From assembly GCA_902588585.1 (NCBI GenBank), contig CACIPQ010000004.1, forward strand, positions 1 to 64,000: DNA of 64,000 nucleotides, read 5' to 3'. The DNA is from an uncultured Pelagibacteraceae bacterium. GTDB lineage: Bacteria > Pseudomonadota > Alphaproteobacteria > Pelagibacterales > Pelagibacteraceae. Positions 49,972 through 59,302 of the stretch are shown here, in pieces. The first letter of the stretch is position 1. Every line of letters begins with the position of its first letter. Position numbers and translations under genes: made by a program. Below the pieces are notes generated by a model that worked only from the letters and a program-made list of their open reading frames with translations, did no database searches and had not been told where the DNA came from.

Positions 49972-51278
49972 TTTTTATCTGTATTAGATAAATCTGCACC
50001 AGTTGTTGGGTCAAGCTCAATACCTAAGGGAGTAATGTCTCTTGGTAATGGCGTAAATGTGGAATCTGGATTGTCCTTATATGTTCTTTTCGTCATTCTA
50101 TAAATTCCAAAAACAATAATTAAAAATAAAAAAATAATAAGATGTAAAAAAAATCCATTTGGCCCAAATTTATACATCAAGGCTGAACAAATAATTGGTC
50201 CTGCCATGGCACCTAAGCCAAAAATTACATTTAAACCTGCTCCAGCAGCTACGAATTTTTCTTTTGAAATATAATCATTCACTAATGCAAGATTTAGTGA
50301 AAATAAAGGAAGTATCATTCCTGACATAAGAGTTATAAATATAAATAATTTCCCTTTATCCATTGTTGTTGAAAAATAATTAAACTTAACCATGTTTTCT
50401 ATAAACAAATTAGCAAAAGAAGCTCCAGAAAAAGCTATAGATAAAAAACAAAAAATTACAGCTAGTATTGCACATAAAATAATTATTATTCTTCTATCGT
50501 TTTTATCTGACAGATAACCAATTGGCCATTGAAAAAAAGCGCCCGCTAAAGTTATTAAAACAAGTAAAATAGAAACTTCAAAAATTGATAAGTTCATTAT
50601 CGTCGCATATACAGCAGATAACGTAAATATTGCAGAGAAAAGAAAACCCGAACAAAACATCGAAAAGCTACCAAAAGGAGAAATTTTAAAAAGTTCCTTT
50701 ACTTTCATTGTTGTAGTTTTTTTAAATTTTGGAGGTTTTTTTTTAGTTAATAAAATTGGTACTAGGGCTATAGAAAATAAAAGAGAAATAAGTATAAAAG
50801 GTTCATATTCTATTGGATTGCTTATATTCAGTAGTAAATTTCCTATTGCAAAACCAAAAAAGGTAATGAACATATAAAGTGAAAGCACTTTACCTCTTGT
50901 TCTGTTATTTGCTCTGTCATTTAACCAGCTTTCAACAATAACAAAAATTCCAATCATGCTAAAACCAGTTAAAAACCTCGCAAATATCCAAACAATTGGG
51001 TCAACAAAAACAATGTGAATTAATGAACTTAATGATGCCATTGAAGCAAATGCAGCAAAAACTCTAATATGTCCTACTCTACTAACGAGTTGTGGAGATA
51101 AATTTGCACCAACAAAGTAACCTACAAAATATCCAGACATTAATAGTCCAGTTGAAAAATAATTAAATTCTTCTAAAACGGCCCGTACCCCTAAAAGATT
51201 ACCTTGAAGACCGTGTGCTGTAATTAAAATAGCAAAACCAGTAAAGAGTGCCCATGAATTTTTTAAAATTTTTCCCAT
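49968..51278 (-). CDS. MFS transporter
   Basis: 12-TM-like; GYFVGYFVGANLSPQLVSRVGHIRVFAAFA, WPIGYLSDKNDRR; overlaps the EgtD-like gene by 4 nt. Confidence 0.9.
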   Translation of the reverse strand: MGKILKNSWALFTGFAILITAHGLQGNLLGVRAVLEEFNYFSTGLLMSGYFVGYFVGANLSPQLVSRVGHIRVFAAFASMASLSSLIHIVFVDPIVWIFARFLTGFSMIGIFVIVESWLNDRANNRTRGKVLSLYMFITFFGFAIGNLLLNISNPIEYEPFILISLLFSIALVPILLTKKKPPKFKKTTTMKVKELFKISPFGSFSMFCSGFLFSAIFTLSAVYATIMNLSIFEVSILLVLITLAGAFFQWPIGYLSDKNDRRIIIILCAILAVIFCFLSIAFSGASFANLFIENMVKFNYFSTTMDKGKLFIFITLMSGMILPLFSLNLALVNDYISKEKFVAAGAGLNVIFGLGAMAGPIICSALMYKFGPNGFFLHLIIFLFLIIVFGIYRMTKRTYKDNPDSTFTPLPRDITPLGIELDPTTGADLSNTDKK

Positions 51279-51327
51279 GATTCAGGCTGTCTTTAAACCT
51301 TATTTATTAAAATTCAACCGATATTTA

Positions 51328-51882
51328 TTAGTTAGAATACGGAGTTCTACTGAATATTTTTTTGACGTATGGTTCAAAATCTTTCAGACTTAAAGATTTA
51401 TAGGTAGGGTCGAAAGACTTTTGATCCCATTTTTCACAAAAATTCATCGTATCCTTGTAGTATTTATGATCTTTAAATTTTTCTCTCTCATTTTTGTTAC
51501 CACCAAAATGATGAGCATAATAATACATTTGAAATATGCCGTGCTTCTCAACTATCCAATGTGTTTTTTCACTAACATATGGTTTTAAAACTGCGGCAGC
51601 ATATTCTGCATGATTTAAAGGAGCAAGCTCATCACCAATATCATGAAGTAATGCTGCTACGATCATTTCATCATCAGCTTTATCATTAAGAGCTCTTGTG
51701 GCGGTTTGTAAAGAGTGTTCTAATCTGGAAATCTGATAACCTTCAAGAGTACTATTTAATGTACTCATAAAATTTAAAATTCTATCAGCTGTACTTTTGA
51801 TAAATTTCTTTTCATGACGATCTAAAAGAAGATAATCTTTCTTTGTCCCCTTTTTCATTTCTTTAAAACTAACTTTGTCCAT
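51328..51882 (-). CDS. HD-domain protein, candidate diiron oxygenase (TmpB/PhnZ-type) by context
   Basis: LEHSLQTATRALNDKADDEMIVAALLHDIGDELAPLNHAEYAAAVLKPYVSEKTHWIVEKHG HD motif; 14-nt overlap with the 2OG oxygenase gene. Confidence 0.75.
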   Translation of the reverse strand: MDKVSFKEMKKGTKKDYLLLDRHEKKFIKSTADRILNFMSTLNSTLEGYQISRLEHSLQTATRALNDKADDEMIVAALLHDIGDELAPLNHAEYAAAVLKPYVSEKTHWIVEKHGIFQMYYYAHHFGGNKNEREKFKDHKYYKDTMNFCEKWDQKSFDPTYKSLSLKDFEPYVKKIFSRTPYSN

Positions 51883-52981
51883 AAATATTAAATTTTCTTT
51901 TTAAATATTTCATTTTACTTTCGGCAGAATCATGATCGATATAACATCCTTGTAAATGTCTCTCTCCAATATTCATATTAAATGCAGTTCTTCCATGAAG
52001 TGTTCTGTAATTATCCATTATCAACATATCTCCTGGTTCCAACTTAAATTGAATCATAAATTTTTTTGAATTACATAGTTTTATAAACAGTGCTCTAGCT
52101 TTATAAAATTGATTTAATTGATCTTTTTTAAGTATAGGGACATAATCAAGTCTTGGACTTAATCTAACTCTTTTTAATGAACCGTTTTTATTTAGCTCAA
52201 TAGTTTCTCCCCAATTTTCAAGAATTGTATCTTTACTAACAAACGTAAATCTAATTTTTACAGAAGTAAGTAATTTGAAAAAGTTTTTATGTTTTTTTTT
52301 TAAATATTCAGCAACTGCAAATCCATCTGTAAGTGTTGAATGACCTCCTTCACTATCATTTTTAACACAATGTAATATTTGAATTCCTGGTATTGGTTTT
52401 CTATAAGGGTTGTCTGTATGCGCCGACAATGAGTGAGGTGTATATGCTAAATCACTTGCTTTTCTTACAGACTTAACATCAAATAAAACTCCAAAATTTG
52501 TTGGTCTAACAACTCCAATTAGATTGGCAAATTTTATAATAAAATTCTTTTTAGCTGGAGTGTTTTTTAGTATTGAGAAACCATATTTATAAAATTTTTC
52601 TAAAAAAGAATAACCTTCTCTATTATTAAACATGTCTGTTTTAAATTTAAAAAAAGGTTTGTTTTTAATTCTTGAGTTCCATAAAAATATTTTCTTGTTA
52701 GATATGTTTTTATTTATTTCCTCTAGTAACTCGTCTATATGGTAATGGGATTCAATTCCGTCAGTAAATTCAACATTTAGTAATTTTTTTTTAATTAAGG
52801 CTTTTTTTATTTTCAATTTATGATTTAAATCTGCAGGATCGTATAATCTTTGACCGGTATTTTTATCTAATAACCCTTGATTATTAACTCTTTCTCGTAA
52901 CCAAAGAGGATGTAGCTCTATGTTCTTTTTGTACAGAGAAACAAAAATTTTCTTCTTGTTCTTTGCAACTCCTATCTTCAT
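51869..52981 (-). CDS. Gamma-butyrobetaine-dioxygenase-like (TauD/TmpA-like) Fe(II)/2OG oxygenase
   Basis: N-terminal HPLWLRERVNNQGLLDKNTGQRLYDPADL, HxD motif SAHTDNPYRKPIPGIQILHCV, distal RTLHGRTAFNM. Confidence 0.88.
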   Translation of the reverse strand: MKIGVAKNKKKIFVSLYKKNIELHPLWLRERVNNQGLLDKNTGQRLYDPADLNHKLKIKKALIKKKLLNVEFTDGIESHYHIDELLEEINKNISNKKIFLWNSRIKNKPFFKFKTDMFNNREGYSFLEKFYKYGFSILKNTPAKKNFIIKFANLIGVVRPTNFGVLFDVKSVRKASDLAYTPHSLSAHTDNPYRKPIPGIQILHCVKNDSEGGHSTLTDGFAVAEYLKKKHKNFFKLLTSVKIRFTFVSKDTILENWGETIELNKNGSLKRVRLSPRLDYVPILKKDQLNQFYKARALFIKLCNSKKFMIQFKLEPGDMLIMDNYRTLHGRTAFNMNIGERHLQGCYIDHDSAESKMKYLKRKFNIYGQS

Positions 52982-53024
52982 AAAAGAACCATATCCTAGT
53001 TCTATGATTTTGAAAATATTTAGA

Positions 53025-53891
53025 TTATCTGGTCTTGATAGTGTCTTGTGGAACGATTTTCTGTGTAATTCTGTCTAAAACAATGGCTAATATTACAATC
53101 CCTGTTCCACCAATAACAGCTCCGCCAATGTCTAATCTTCCAAGAGCCACATAAACAGTAAGTCCTAAACCTCCAGCACCAATAAGAGCGGCTATAACCA
53201 CCATCGATAGAGCCAACATAAGTGTTTGGTTAACCCCTGCCATAATGGTTTTCATAGCTAAAGGTATTTCAATTCTATGTAATATTTTAAATTTTGTTAG
53301 TCCTAAACTTGCCCCTGCCTCTTTAAATCCTTTTCCTACTTGTCTTATTCCAAGATTAGTAAGACGAACAATCGGTGGCAGAGCAAAAATAATGGTTGCG
53401 ACCACGCCAGGTGTTAACCCTACGCCAAAAAGCATCACAACAGGAATTAGATAAACAAAACTTGGTATGGTTTGCATTATATCCAGGATAGGTCTTAGAA
53501 TAGTTTCAAATAAATTACTTCTAGAGGCAGCAATGCCTACGGGTATACCGATAATCATACAGAATATTACTGCTGTGAAGATCATTGCCAAAGTAGTCAT
53601 GGTTTCTTTCCAAAGATCAACAAGATCTATAGAAATCAAAGCAAGAGCTGCAAAAATTGCAAACTTCAAGCCATTAGTTTTCCACGCGAAAAATGCAAAA
53701 ATTAAAATTACAATTGGAAAAGGAATAAAATTAAAAAGTGAGTCTAAACCGTCAAGAGTAGCATCGATTGGAGCTGCCAGCTTTTTAAAGAGCGGCCGTT
53801 GCATGAACAGCCACTCTTTAATATGTTTTTCAATCCATTCTGCTATCGGAATGTAAACTTCGTAGTCAGATGGTGCAAGTTTTAAGCTCAC
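53025..53891 (-). CDS. proW: Glycine betaine/proline-type ABC transporter permease
   Basis: IIGIPVGIAASRSNLFETILRPILDIMQTIPSFVYLIPVVMLFGVG, GIRQVGKGFKEAGASLGLTKFKILHRIEIPLAMKTIMAGVNQTLMLALSMVVIAALIGAGGLG. Confidence 0.95.
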   Translation of the reverse strand: MSLKLAPSDYEVYIPIAEWIEKHIKEWLFMQRPLFKKLAAPIDATLDGLDSLFNFIPFPIVILIFAFFAWKTNGLKFAIFAALALISIDLVDLWKETMTTLAMIFTAVIFCMIIGIPVGIAASRSNLFETILRPILDIMQTIPSFVYLIPVVMLFGVGLTPGVVATIIFALPPIVRLTNLGIRQVGKGFKEAGASLGLTKFKILHRIEIPLAMKTIMAGVNQTLMLALSMVVIAALIGAGGLGLTVYVALGRLDIGGAVIGGTGIVILAIVLDRITQKIVPQDTIKTR

Positions 53892-53909
53892 TGAACTTAT
53901 ATTTGCGAC

Positions 53910-54851
53910 CTATTTTAACCAACTATCGAAAGTACTTTGGTTTGCTTTAATCCAAGCAGCAGCATGTTTTTTAATTGCTCTTTCGCTTTTCTCGCCCGCA
54001 TTCATTTTCATGTTTTGAGCAGCAATATCCGCTAGTGGAATAGATGCTTTTTTAAGCATTTTTTTCACATCTGGATTTGCTTTAAGGAAAGCTTTATTTG
54101 CAGCTGGTCGAATATCATCCGCACCAAAACCCATGTTTATTTTAGATTTTGTTGCATTAGCAACCTTAACTTTTTTAGTACCACTGTAAGGAACTTCTAT
54201 CCAAACAACGTCCTGTCCAAGTTTTAAAGCACCAACAGTCCAATTCGGAGTCCATGTGTAAAACAACACAGATTTTCCGTTTTTATATTTAGCAACTACA
54301 TCAGCCATTGAAGCAGAGTAGTCAGCTTTAACTGGATTAATAAAATCACCTAAATTTAGTTCAGCAAAATGTTTTGTAATTTGCTTCTCACAACCCCAAC
54401 CTGGAGGGCAAGCAACCATGTCTGCTTTTCCATCTCCATTAGAGTCGAATTGTTTAGCGTGCGCTTTAATATCCATTACGCTTTTTATACCAAGTTTATC
54501 AGCAGTTTTTTTATCAACTAGATAACCTTGTAAGCCACCTTTTTTCATCACATAACCAACGGCTTCAACTTTGCCTTTTGATTCTTTGATGTATCCGTCG
54601 TGAGTACTAAACCAACCGTTAACCCATAGGTCTAGATCTCCCGCAGCAGCAGCCACGTAAAATACTGAAGGCTTGATAGCTTTAGGTTCACTTACTGTGT
54701 GTCCCATTTTTTCCAAAGCTTGTTTGTAAACTTCAGCTTGGAAATAACCAGTATCCCAGTTTGCTTTTGCCATTTTAATATCTGCAGCAGAAGCAGCGCT
54801 AGTGATAGCGATCGAAGTAAGTAAAGTAGCTATTAACTTAAATAGTCTCAT
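53910..54851 (-). CDS. proX: Glycine betaine/quaternary-amine ABC transporter substrate-binding protein
   Basis: MAKANWDTGYFQAEVYKQALEKMGHTVSEPKAIKPSVFYVAAAAGDLDLWVNGWF, PPGWGCEKQI, ProX family. Confidence 0.93.
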   Translation of the reverse strand: MRLFKLIATLLTSIAITSAASAADIKMAKANWDTGYFQAEVYKQALEKMGHTVSEPKAIKPSVFYVAAAAGDLDLWVNGWFSTHDGYIKESKGKVEAVGYVMKKGGLQGYLVDKKTADKLGIKSVMDIKAHAKQFDSNGDGKADMVACPPGWGCEKQITKHFAELNLGDFINPVKADYSASMADVVAKYKNGKSVLFYTWTPNWTVGALKLGQDVVWIEVPYSGTKKVKVANATKSKINMGFGADDIRPAANKAFLKANPDVKKMLKKASIPLADIAAQNMKMNAGEKSERAIKKHAAAWIKANQSTFDSWLK

Positions 54852-54934
54852 TCTTCCTCCCTTTGATTAATTATTAATAATAATTGCGAAAAACTAGCAT
54901 GTATAAATTGTTAATGTAACCGGAACACAACTAA

Positions 54935-54956
54935 AAAGTGAATTTTATATCACTTT
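54935..54956. promoter_or_regulatory. Dyad AAAGTGA-N8-TCACTTT between divergent proX and selO
   Basis: Perfect 7-bp inverted repeat: 54935-54941 and 54950-54956. Confidence 0.45.
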
Positions 54957-54994
54957 ATTTCAAGAAAAAGGGTATATTTGGTGAAAATTTATAA

Positions 54995-56446
54995 ATGAGA
55001 GATAGAGATATAGATAACAAAATTGGTTGGCATTTCGACAACACTTATGCTCGTTTATCAGAGAAAATTCTAACAAAAATTAAACCAACCTCTGTCAAGA
55101 AGCCAAAATTAATTATAATTAATGAAAAATTGTGTAGAAATTTAGGATTAAATTTTTCGAATATTAATAATGATTTAATCGCTTCAATATTTTCTGGAAA
55201 TCAACTCCCACAAAACTCTGAGTGTATTGCCCAAGCATATGCGGGACATCAATTTGGTCATTTTACAGTCCTTGGTGATGGAAGAGCCATTGTTCTAGGT
55301 GAACACGTAACAAAAGACAACAAGCGATTTGATATTCAATTTAAAGGTTCAGGAAAGACACCTTACTCTAGACAAGGAGATGGTAGAGCTGCACTAGGAC
55401 CCATGCTTAGAGAATATATTATCAGTGAGGCTATGAATGGATTAAAAATACCAACGACTCGAAGTTTAGCGGTTGTTACTACTGGTGAAACTGTAATGAG
55501 AGAAGAATCTTTAAAGGGAGCCATTTTAACTCGTATTGCATCAAGTCATATAAGGGTTGGAACTTTCCAATATGTAAGTTTAAGCGGCGATAAAGACGCT
55601 TTTAATTCACTATTAAATTACACTATTAATAGACATTATCCTGAAGTTAAAAATTCAAATAATCCTGCATTAGAACTATTAAAAATTGTAATCAACAAAC
55701 AAAGTGATCTAGTTACAAATTGGATGCGAGTTGGTTTTATTCATGGAGTAATGAATACTGACAATATGACTGTCTCTGGAGAAAGTATAGATTATGGACC
55801 ATGTGCATTCATGGATAGTTACAATCTTAAAACTGTTTTTAGCTCAATTGATCTTCAAGGTAGATATGCTTATGGAAACCAGCCGCTAATAACTAAATGG
55901 AACTTAGCAAGATTTGCTGAAACGTTGTTACCTTATATTGATAAAAATAAAGATAAAGCTATTAAAATAGCAACCGATACCGTTAATGAGTTTGACTCAA
56001 TTTATGAAAAAAAATGGTTAAACATGATGAAATCAAAATTAGGACTAATAGGCAGTAATGATGAAGATAAAAAAATAATTTCTGATTTTTTAACCTGGAT
56101 GGAAAATAATAAAGCTGATTATACAAATACTTTTTTATTTCTATTAAATGATGATTTTAAAAATAATAAAATTTTCGAAAAAGAAACATTTATTAATTGG
56201 TACAAAAAATGGAGAAAACGTGTAGATGGTAAATCAAAAGACTTGATGAGAGAAACAAATCCAAATTTAATACCAAGAAATTATATTGTAGAAAAAGTTT
56301 TAAAAGCTGCTGAAAATAACGATTTAAATCCTTTTAACAGTTTTTTAGAAATTTTACAAAAACCATACGAAGACCACGTTAATATAAAAGATTATCAAGC
56401 TCCTGCTACTAATACAGACGATTATAAGACTTTTTGTGGAACGTAA
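54995..56446 (+). CDS. selO: Protein adenylyltransferase SelO (YdiU/UPF0061)
   Basis: AQAYAGHQFGHFTVLGDGRAIVLGE, FDIQFKGSGKTPYSRQGDGRAALGPMLREYI, FIHGVMNTDNMTVSGESIDYGPCAFMD. Confidence 0.95.
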   Translation: MRDRDIDNKIGWHFDNTYARLSEKILTKIKPTSVKKPKLIIINEKLCRNLGLNFSNINNDLIASIFSGNQLPQNSECIAQAYAGHQFGHFTVLGDGRAIVLGEHVTKDNKRFDIQFKGSGKTPYSRQGDGRAALGPMLREYIISEAMNGLKIPTTRSLAVVTTGETVMREESLKGAILTRIASSHIRVGTFQYVSLSGDKDAFNSLLNYTINRHYPEVKNSNNPALELLKIVINKQSDLVTNWMRVGFIHGVMNTDNMTVSGESIDYGPCAFMDSYNLKTVFSSIDLQGRYAYGNQPLITKWNLARFAETLLPYIDKNKDKAIKIATDTVNEFDSIYEKKWLNMMKSKLGLIGSNDEDKKIISDFLTWMENNKADYTNTFLFLLNDDFKNNKIFEKETFINWYKKWRKRVDGKSKDLMRETNPNLIPRNYIVEKVLKAAENNDLNPFNSFLEILQKPYEDHVNIKDYQAPATNTDDYKTFCGT

Positions 56447-56471
56447 AATTTAAAGAAAAGCAAAGATAATT

Positions 56472-57032
56472 TTATAGTGATAACAAATTATCAAGAACTC
56501 CTGTTTGTTTCCATTTTTTAATCAGTTTTGCAAATGCCATGGTTGTTTTTGGAACAGTTTCATCAAAAATATTTTTATAAGCTGGGCCAACCAAAACTCC
56601 TTCTGATTTATTTTGAGATAAAATTTTTCTCGCTACTAATGTTCTAACTTTTCTTCTTACAGTCTCCTTGGGTAGTGTCGATACTTGGCAAATGCTTGAA
56701 ACTGTTAATTTATTTCGTTGAATTTTTGACATAAGTTCTTTTGCTTTAAAGATTAAAAAGGAATCATCAATGTCTTTTGCTTTAGAAATTTTACTAAACT
56801 CATCAGAAATCTCAGAATATGTCTTGGAATTCTCAGACTGCATTATATAAACCTCGTGGCTCACTACAATTTGTATGATAATGAATGAGTCAAAATCCAT
56901 TTTTAAATCTGACCTTACTCTTCGATAATAATCGATCATAAACATTAAGAACCCATACATTCCAGTACCAAATGATTTTTGTTTTGGCCCAGGATTGTTT
57001 AATTTTTTCTTTATTGAAGTAACATTGTCCAT
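56472..57032 (-). CDS. Putative HTH transcriptional regulator
   Basis: Winged-helix-like NKLTVSSICQVSTLPKETVRRKVRTLVARKILSQNKSEGVLVG. Confidence 0.6.
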   Translation of the reverse strand: MDNVTSIKKKLNNPGPKQKSFGTGMYGFLMFMIDYYRRVRSDLKMDFDSFIIIQIVVSHEVYIMQSENSKTYSEISDEFSKISKAKDIDDSFLIFKAKELMSKIQRNKLTVSSICQVSTLPKETVRRKVRTLVARKILSQNKSEGVLVGPAYKNIFDETVPKTTMAFAKLIKKWKQTGVLDNLLSL

Positions 57033-57884
57033 TTATTTTAAATTCCTAACAATAAATACAAAGATTATAGATGTGACAAACATTATAAGAGCGTAAGCAG
57101 CAGTGGGAACAATATATACAATGTCATCGACTAATTGTGTTGCTACAAACACGGCCAAAGTTCCGTTTTGTAAACCGCATTCCAAAGATATACACTTTCT
57201 TTGTGCCATCCCCGATATCAAAAACTTAGCTACATAAAAACCAACTAACATCATTACTACATTTAAAATTAAAGTGATAATACCCGCTCTTGTTATAAAA
57301 CTTACAACCCTATCCCATTCTTCAATCCAAATAGAAAGAAATACGATTACAAATAAAATTATAGATATTCTTTGTATTATTTGTGTTTTTGAACTTATAA
57401 AATTTGATGCAAATTTCCTTATAATCATTCCCAAAACAACCGGAACGGTTACTACTAAGAACATTTTCATGGCTATTCCTACCATTGTGATGTTTTCGTT
57501 AAGACTGTTCTCTACACCTAAAAGATTAGCAGATTGAAATATAATAAACGGCACAGAAATAATACTTATTAAACTTATGATAGCTGTCAGAGATATTGAT
57601 AATGCTACGTCACCATTTGCAAATTTTGTTAATACGTTTGAGGTTACACCTCCAGGAGCTGCTGCTATTATCATAACTCCCAAAGCTAATTCTATTGGCG
57701 GATTGTAAATTTTAATTATTATAAAAGCTATGATTGGAAGCAAAATTAGTTGGCAAAGCGAACCAACAAAAAAATTTTTAGGACTCTTTATTACCCTAGA
57801 AAAATCATCAAAAGATAAACCCAGGCCTAATCCTAACATGATTAGAGCAAGAGCTATAGGTGCTATTGTAGTTACTATTTCCAA
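57033..57884 (-). CDS. Bile acid:Na+ symporter (BASS) family protein
   Basis: MLGLGLGLSFDDFSRV, IIAAAPGGVTSNVLTKFANGDVALSISLTAI, SLECGLQNGTLAVFVA. Confidence 0.92.
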   Translation of the reverse strand: MEIVTTIAPIALALIMLGLGLGLSFDDFSRVIKSPKNFFVGSLCQLILLPIIAFIIIKIYNPPIELALGVMIIAAAPGGVTSNVLTKFANGDVALSISLTAIISLISIISVPFIIFQSANLLGVENSLNENITMVGIAMKMFLVVTVPVVLGMIIRKFASNFISSKTQIIQRISIILFVIVFLSIWIEEWDRVVSFITRAGIITLILNVVMMLVGFYVAKFLISGMAQRKCISLECGLQNGTLAVFVATQLVDDIVYIVPTAAYALIMFVTSIIFVFIVRNLK

Positions 57885-57938
57885 GATTTATCCCCCCTTT
57901 GACTTTATAAGTAAAACCGAAATGAATTTTTAAGTCAA

Positions 57939-58943
57939 CTAGATAAGTTTAGAAATTTGAATAGAGGTATCACACATCCTGTTGGAAAAACCCCATTCAT
58001 TATCATACCAAGATAAAACTCTGCTAAATTTTCCTTTTATGACTTGAGTTTGTGTAGCATCAAATATAGAGCTGCGTGAATCATGATTGAAATCTTTTGA
58101 TACCAAAGGCTGTCTATTAATTCCAAGAATGCCTTTTAATTCTCCTTGAGCCGCTTTAGTCATAGCGTTATTAATTGAGTCAGCTGTTACATCTTTTTTT
58201 GTTACTAAAGTAAAATCAATCAATGAAACATTTGGTGTTGGAACTCTTATAGCTGTTCCATCTAGTTTACCTTTTAAGCTTGGTAAAACTAAGCTCATAG
58301 CTTTTGCCGCGCCAGTAGAAGTAGGAATCATTGCTCCTTCTGTTGATCTTGCTCTCCTTAGGTCTTTATGAAGAGTGTCTAGAAGTTTTTGATCTCCAGT
58401 ATAGCTATGAATAGTAGTCATGTAACCATATTCAATTCCAAAATTATTTTCTAAAACCATTGCAACAGGAGCTAAACAATTTGTTGTGCACGATCCATTA
58501 GAAATAACATTGTGTTCCTTTTTAAGGTCTTTACTATTAACGCCTTGTACTATGGTAAAATCTACATCTTTAGCAGGAGCAGATACGATTACTTTTTTTG
58601 CTCCAGCTTTTAAATGTTTTCCTGCAGTTTCTTTGTTTAAGAATAATCCTGTACATTCTAAAACAACATCGGCTCCTACTTTTCCCCAAGGTAAATTAGC
58701 GGGGTCTCTTTCTGCAAAAACTTTAATATTTTGATTTAAAATCTTAAACCCATCTTTTGATGTGCTAACATCATGTGGCAAGGTTCCATGGGTACTATCA
58801 TATTTTATTAAATGAGCATTTGTTTCAATTGAACCAAGATCGTTAATGCCAACAACTTGTATTTTGTCTTTGTAATTTTCTAACAAGGCTCTTAGTATGA
58901 GTCTTCCAATTCTACCAAATCCGTTAATTCCAATTTTTACCAT
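57939..58943 (-). CDS. gapA: Glyceraldehyde-3-phosphate dehydrogenase
   Basis: KIGINGFGRIGRLILRA, SNGSCTTNCLAPVA, WYDNEWGFSNRM. Confidence 0.97.
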   Translation of the reverse strand: MVKIGINGFGRIGRLILRALLENYKDKIQVVGINDLGSIETNAHLIKYDSTHGTLPHDVSTSKDGFKILNQNIKVFAERDPANLPWGKVGADVVLECTGLFLNKETAGKHLKAGAKKVIVSAPAKDVDFTIVQGVNSKDLKKEHNVISNGSCTTNCLAPVAMVLENNFGIEYGYMTTIHSYTGDQKLLDTLHKDLRRARSTEGAMIPTSTGAAKAMSLVLPSLKGKLDGTAIRVPTPNVSLIDFTLVTKKDVTADSINNAMTKAAQGELKGILGINRQPLVSKDFNHDSRSSIFDATQTQVIKGKFSRVLSWYDNEWGFSNRMCDTSIQISKLI

Positions 58944-58948
58944 AGGAT

Positions 58949-59302
58949 TTATACGTATTTAAATACAACAATAAAATAAGCAATGCAAATAATTGTGGCT
59001 ATCCACAAGAGACTTCCAACCAGCCCTAGCCATGCTAAATGAATGAATGCGCTTCCAAGTAGTGATACAAATAATCTATCTCCCCTCGTAGTATCCAAAC
59101 CTAAAATACCTCTTCTAGGAGATCCACCAGGAACTTTTTTTTCCCAAAGGAGCATAACTGTTATACATATTGCAATGAATATAAAAAAAGCAGCGGTTTG
59201 CCAAGTCCAAGCCATCCATGAAAAAAAATCAAAATCAAAAAAACCTTTATCTTTTGCTTTTCCAACTTCACCCCATGTAGCTGCGTACAATTTTGTAAAC
59301 AT
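58949..59302 (-). CDS. DUF2160-like small membrane protein of a GlpSTPQV-type transporter
   Basis: WMAWTWQTAAFFIFIAICITVMLLWEKKVPGGSPRRGILGLDTTRGDRLFVSLLGSAFIHLAWLG. Confidence 0.85.
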   Translation of the reverse strand: MFTKLYAATWGEVGKAKDKGFFDFDFFSWMAWTWQTAAFFIFIAICITVMLLWEKKVPGGSPRRGILGLDTTRGDRLFVSLLGSAFIHLAWLGLVGSLLWIATIICIAYFIVVFKYV

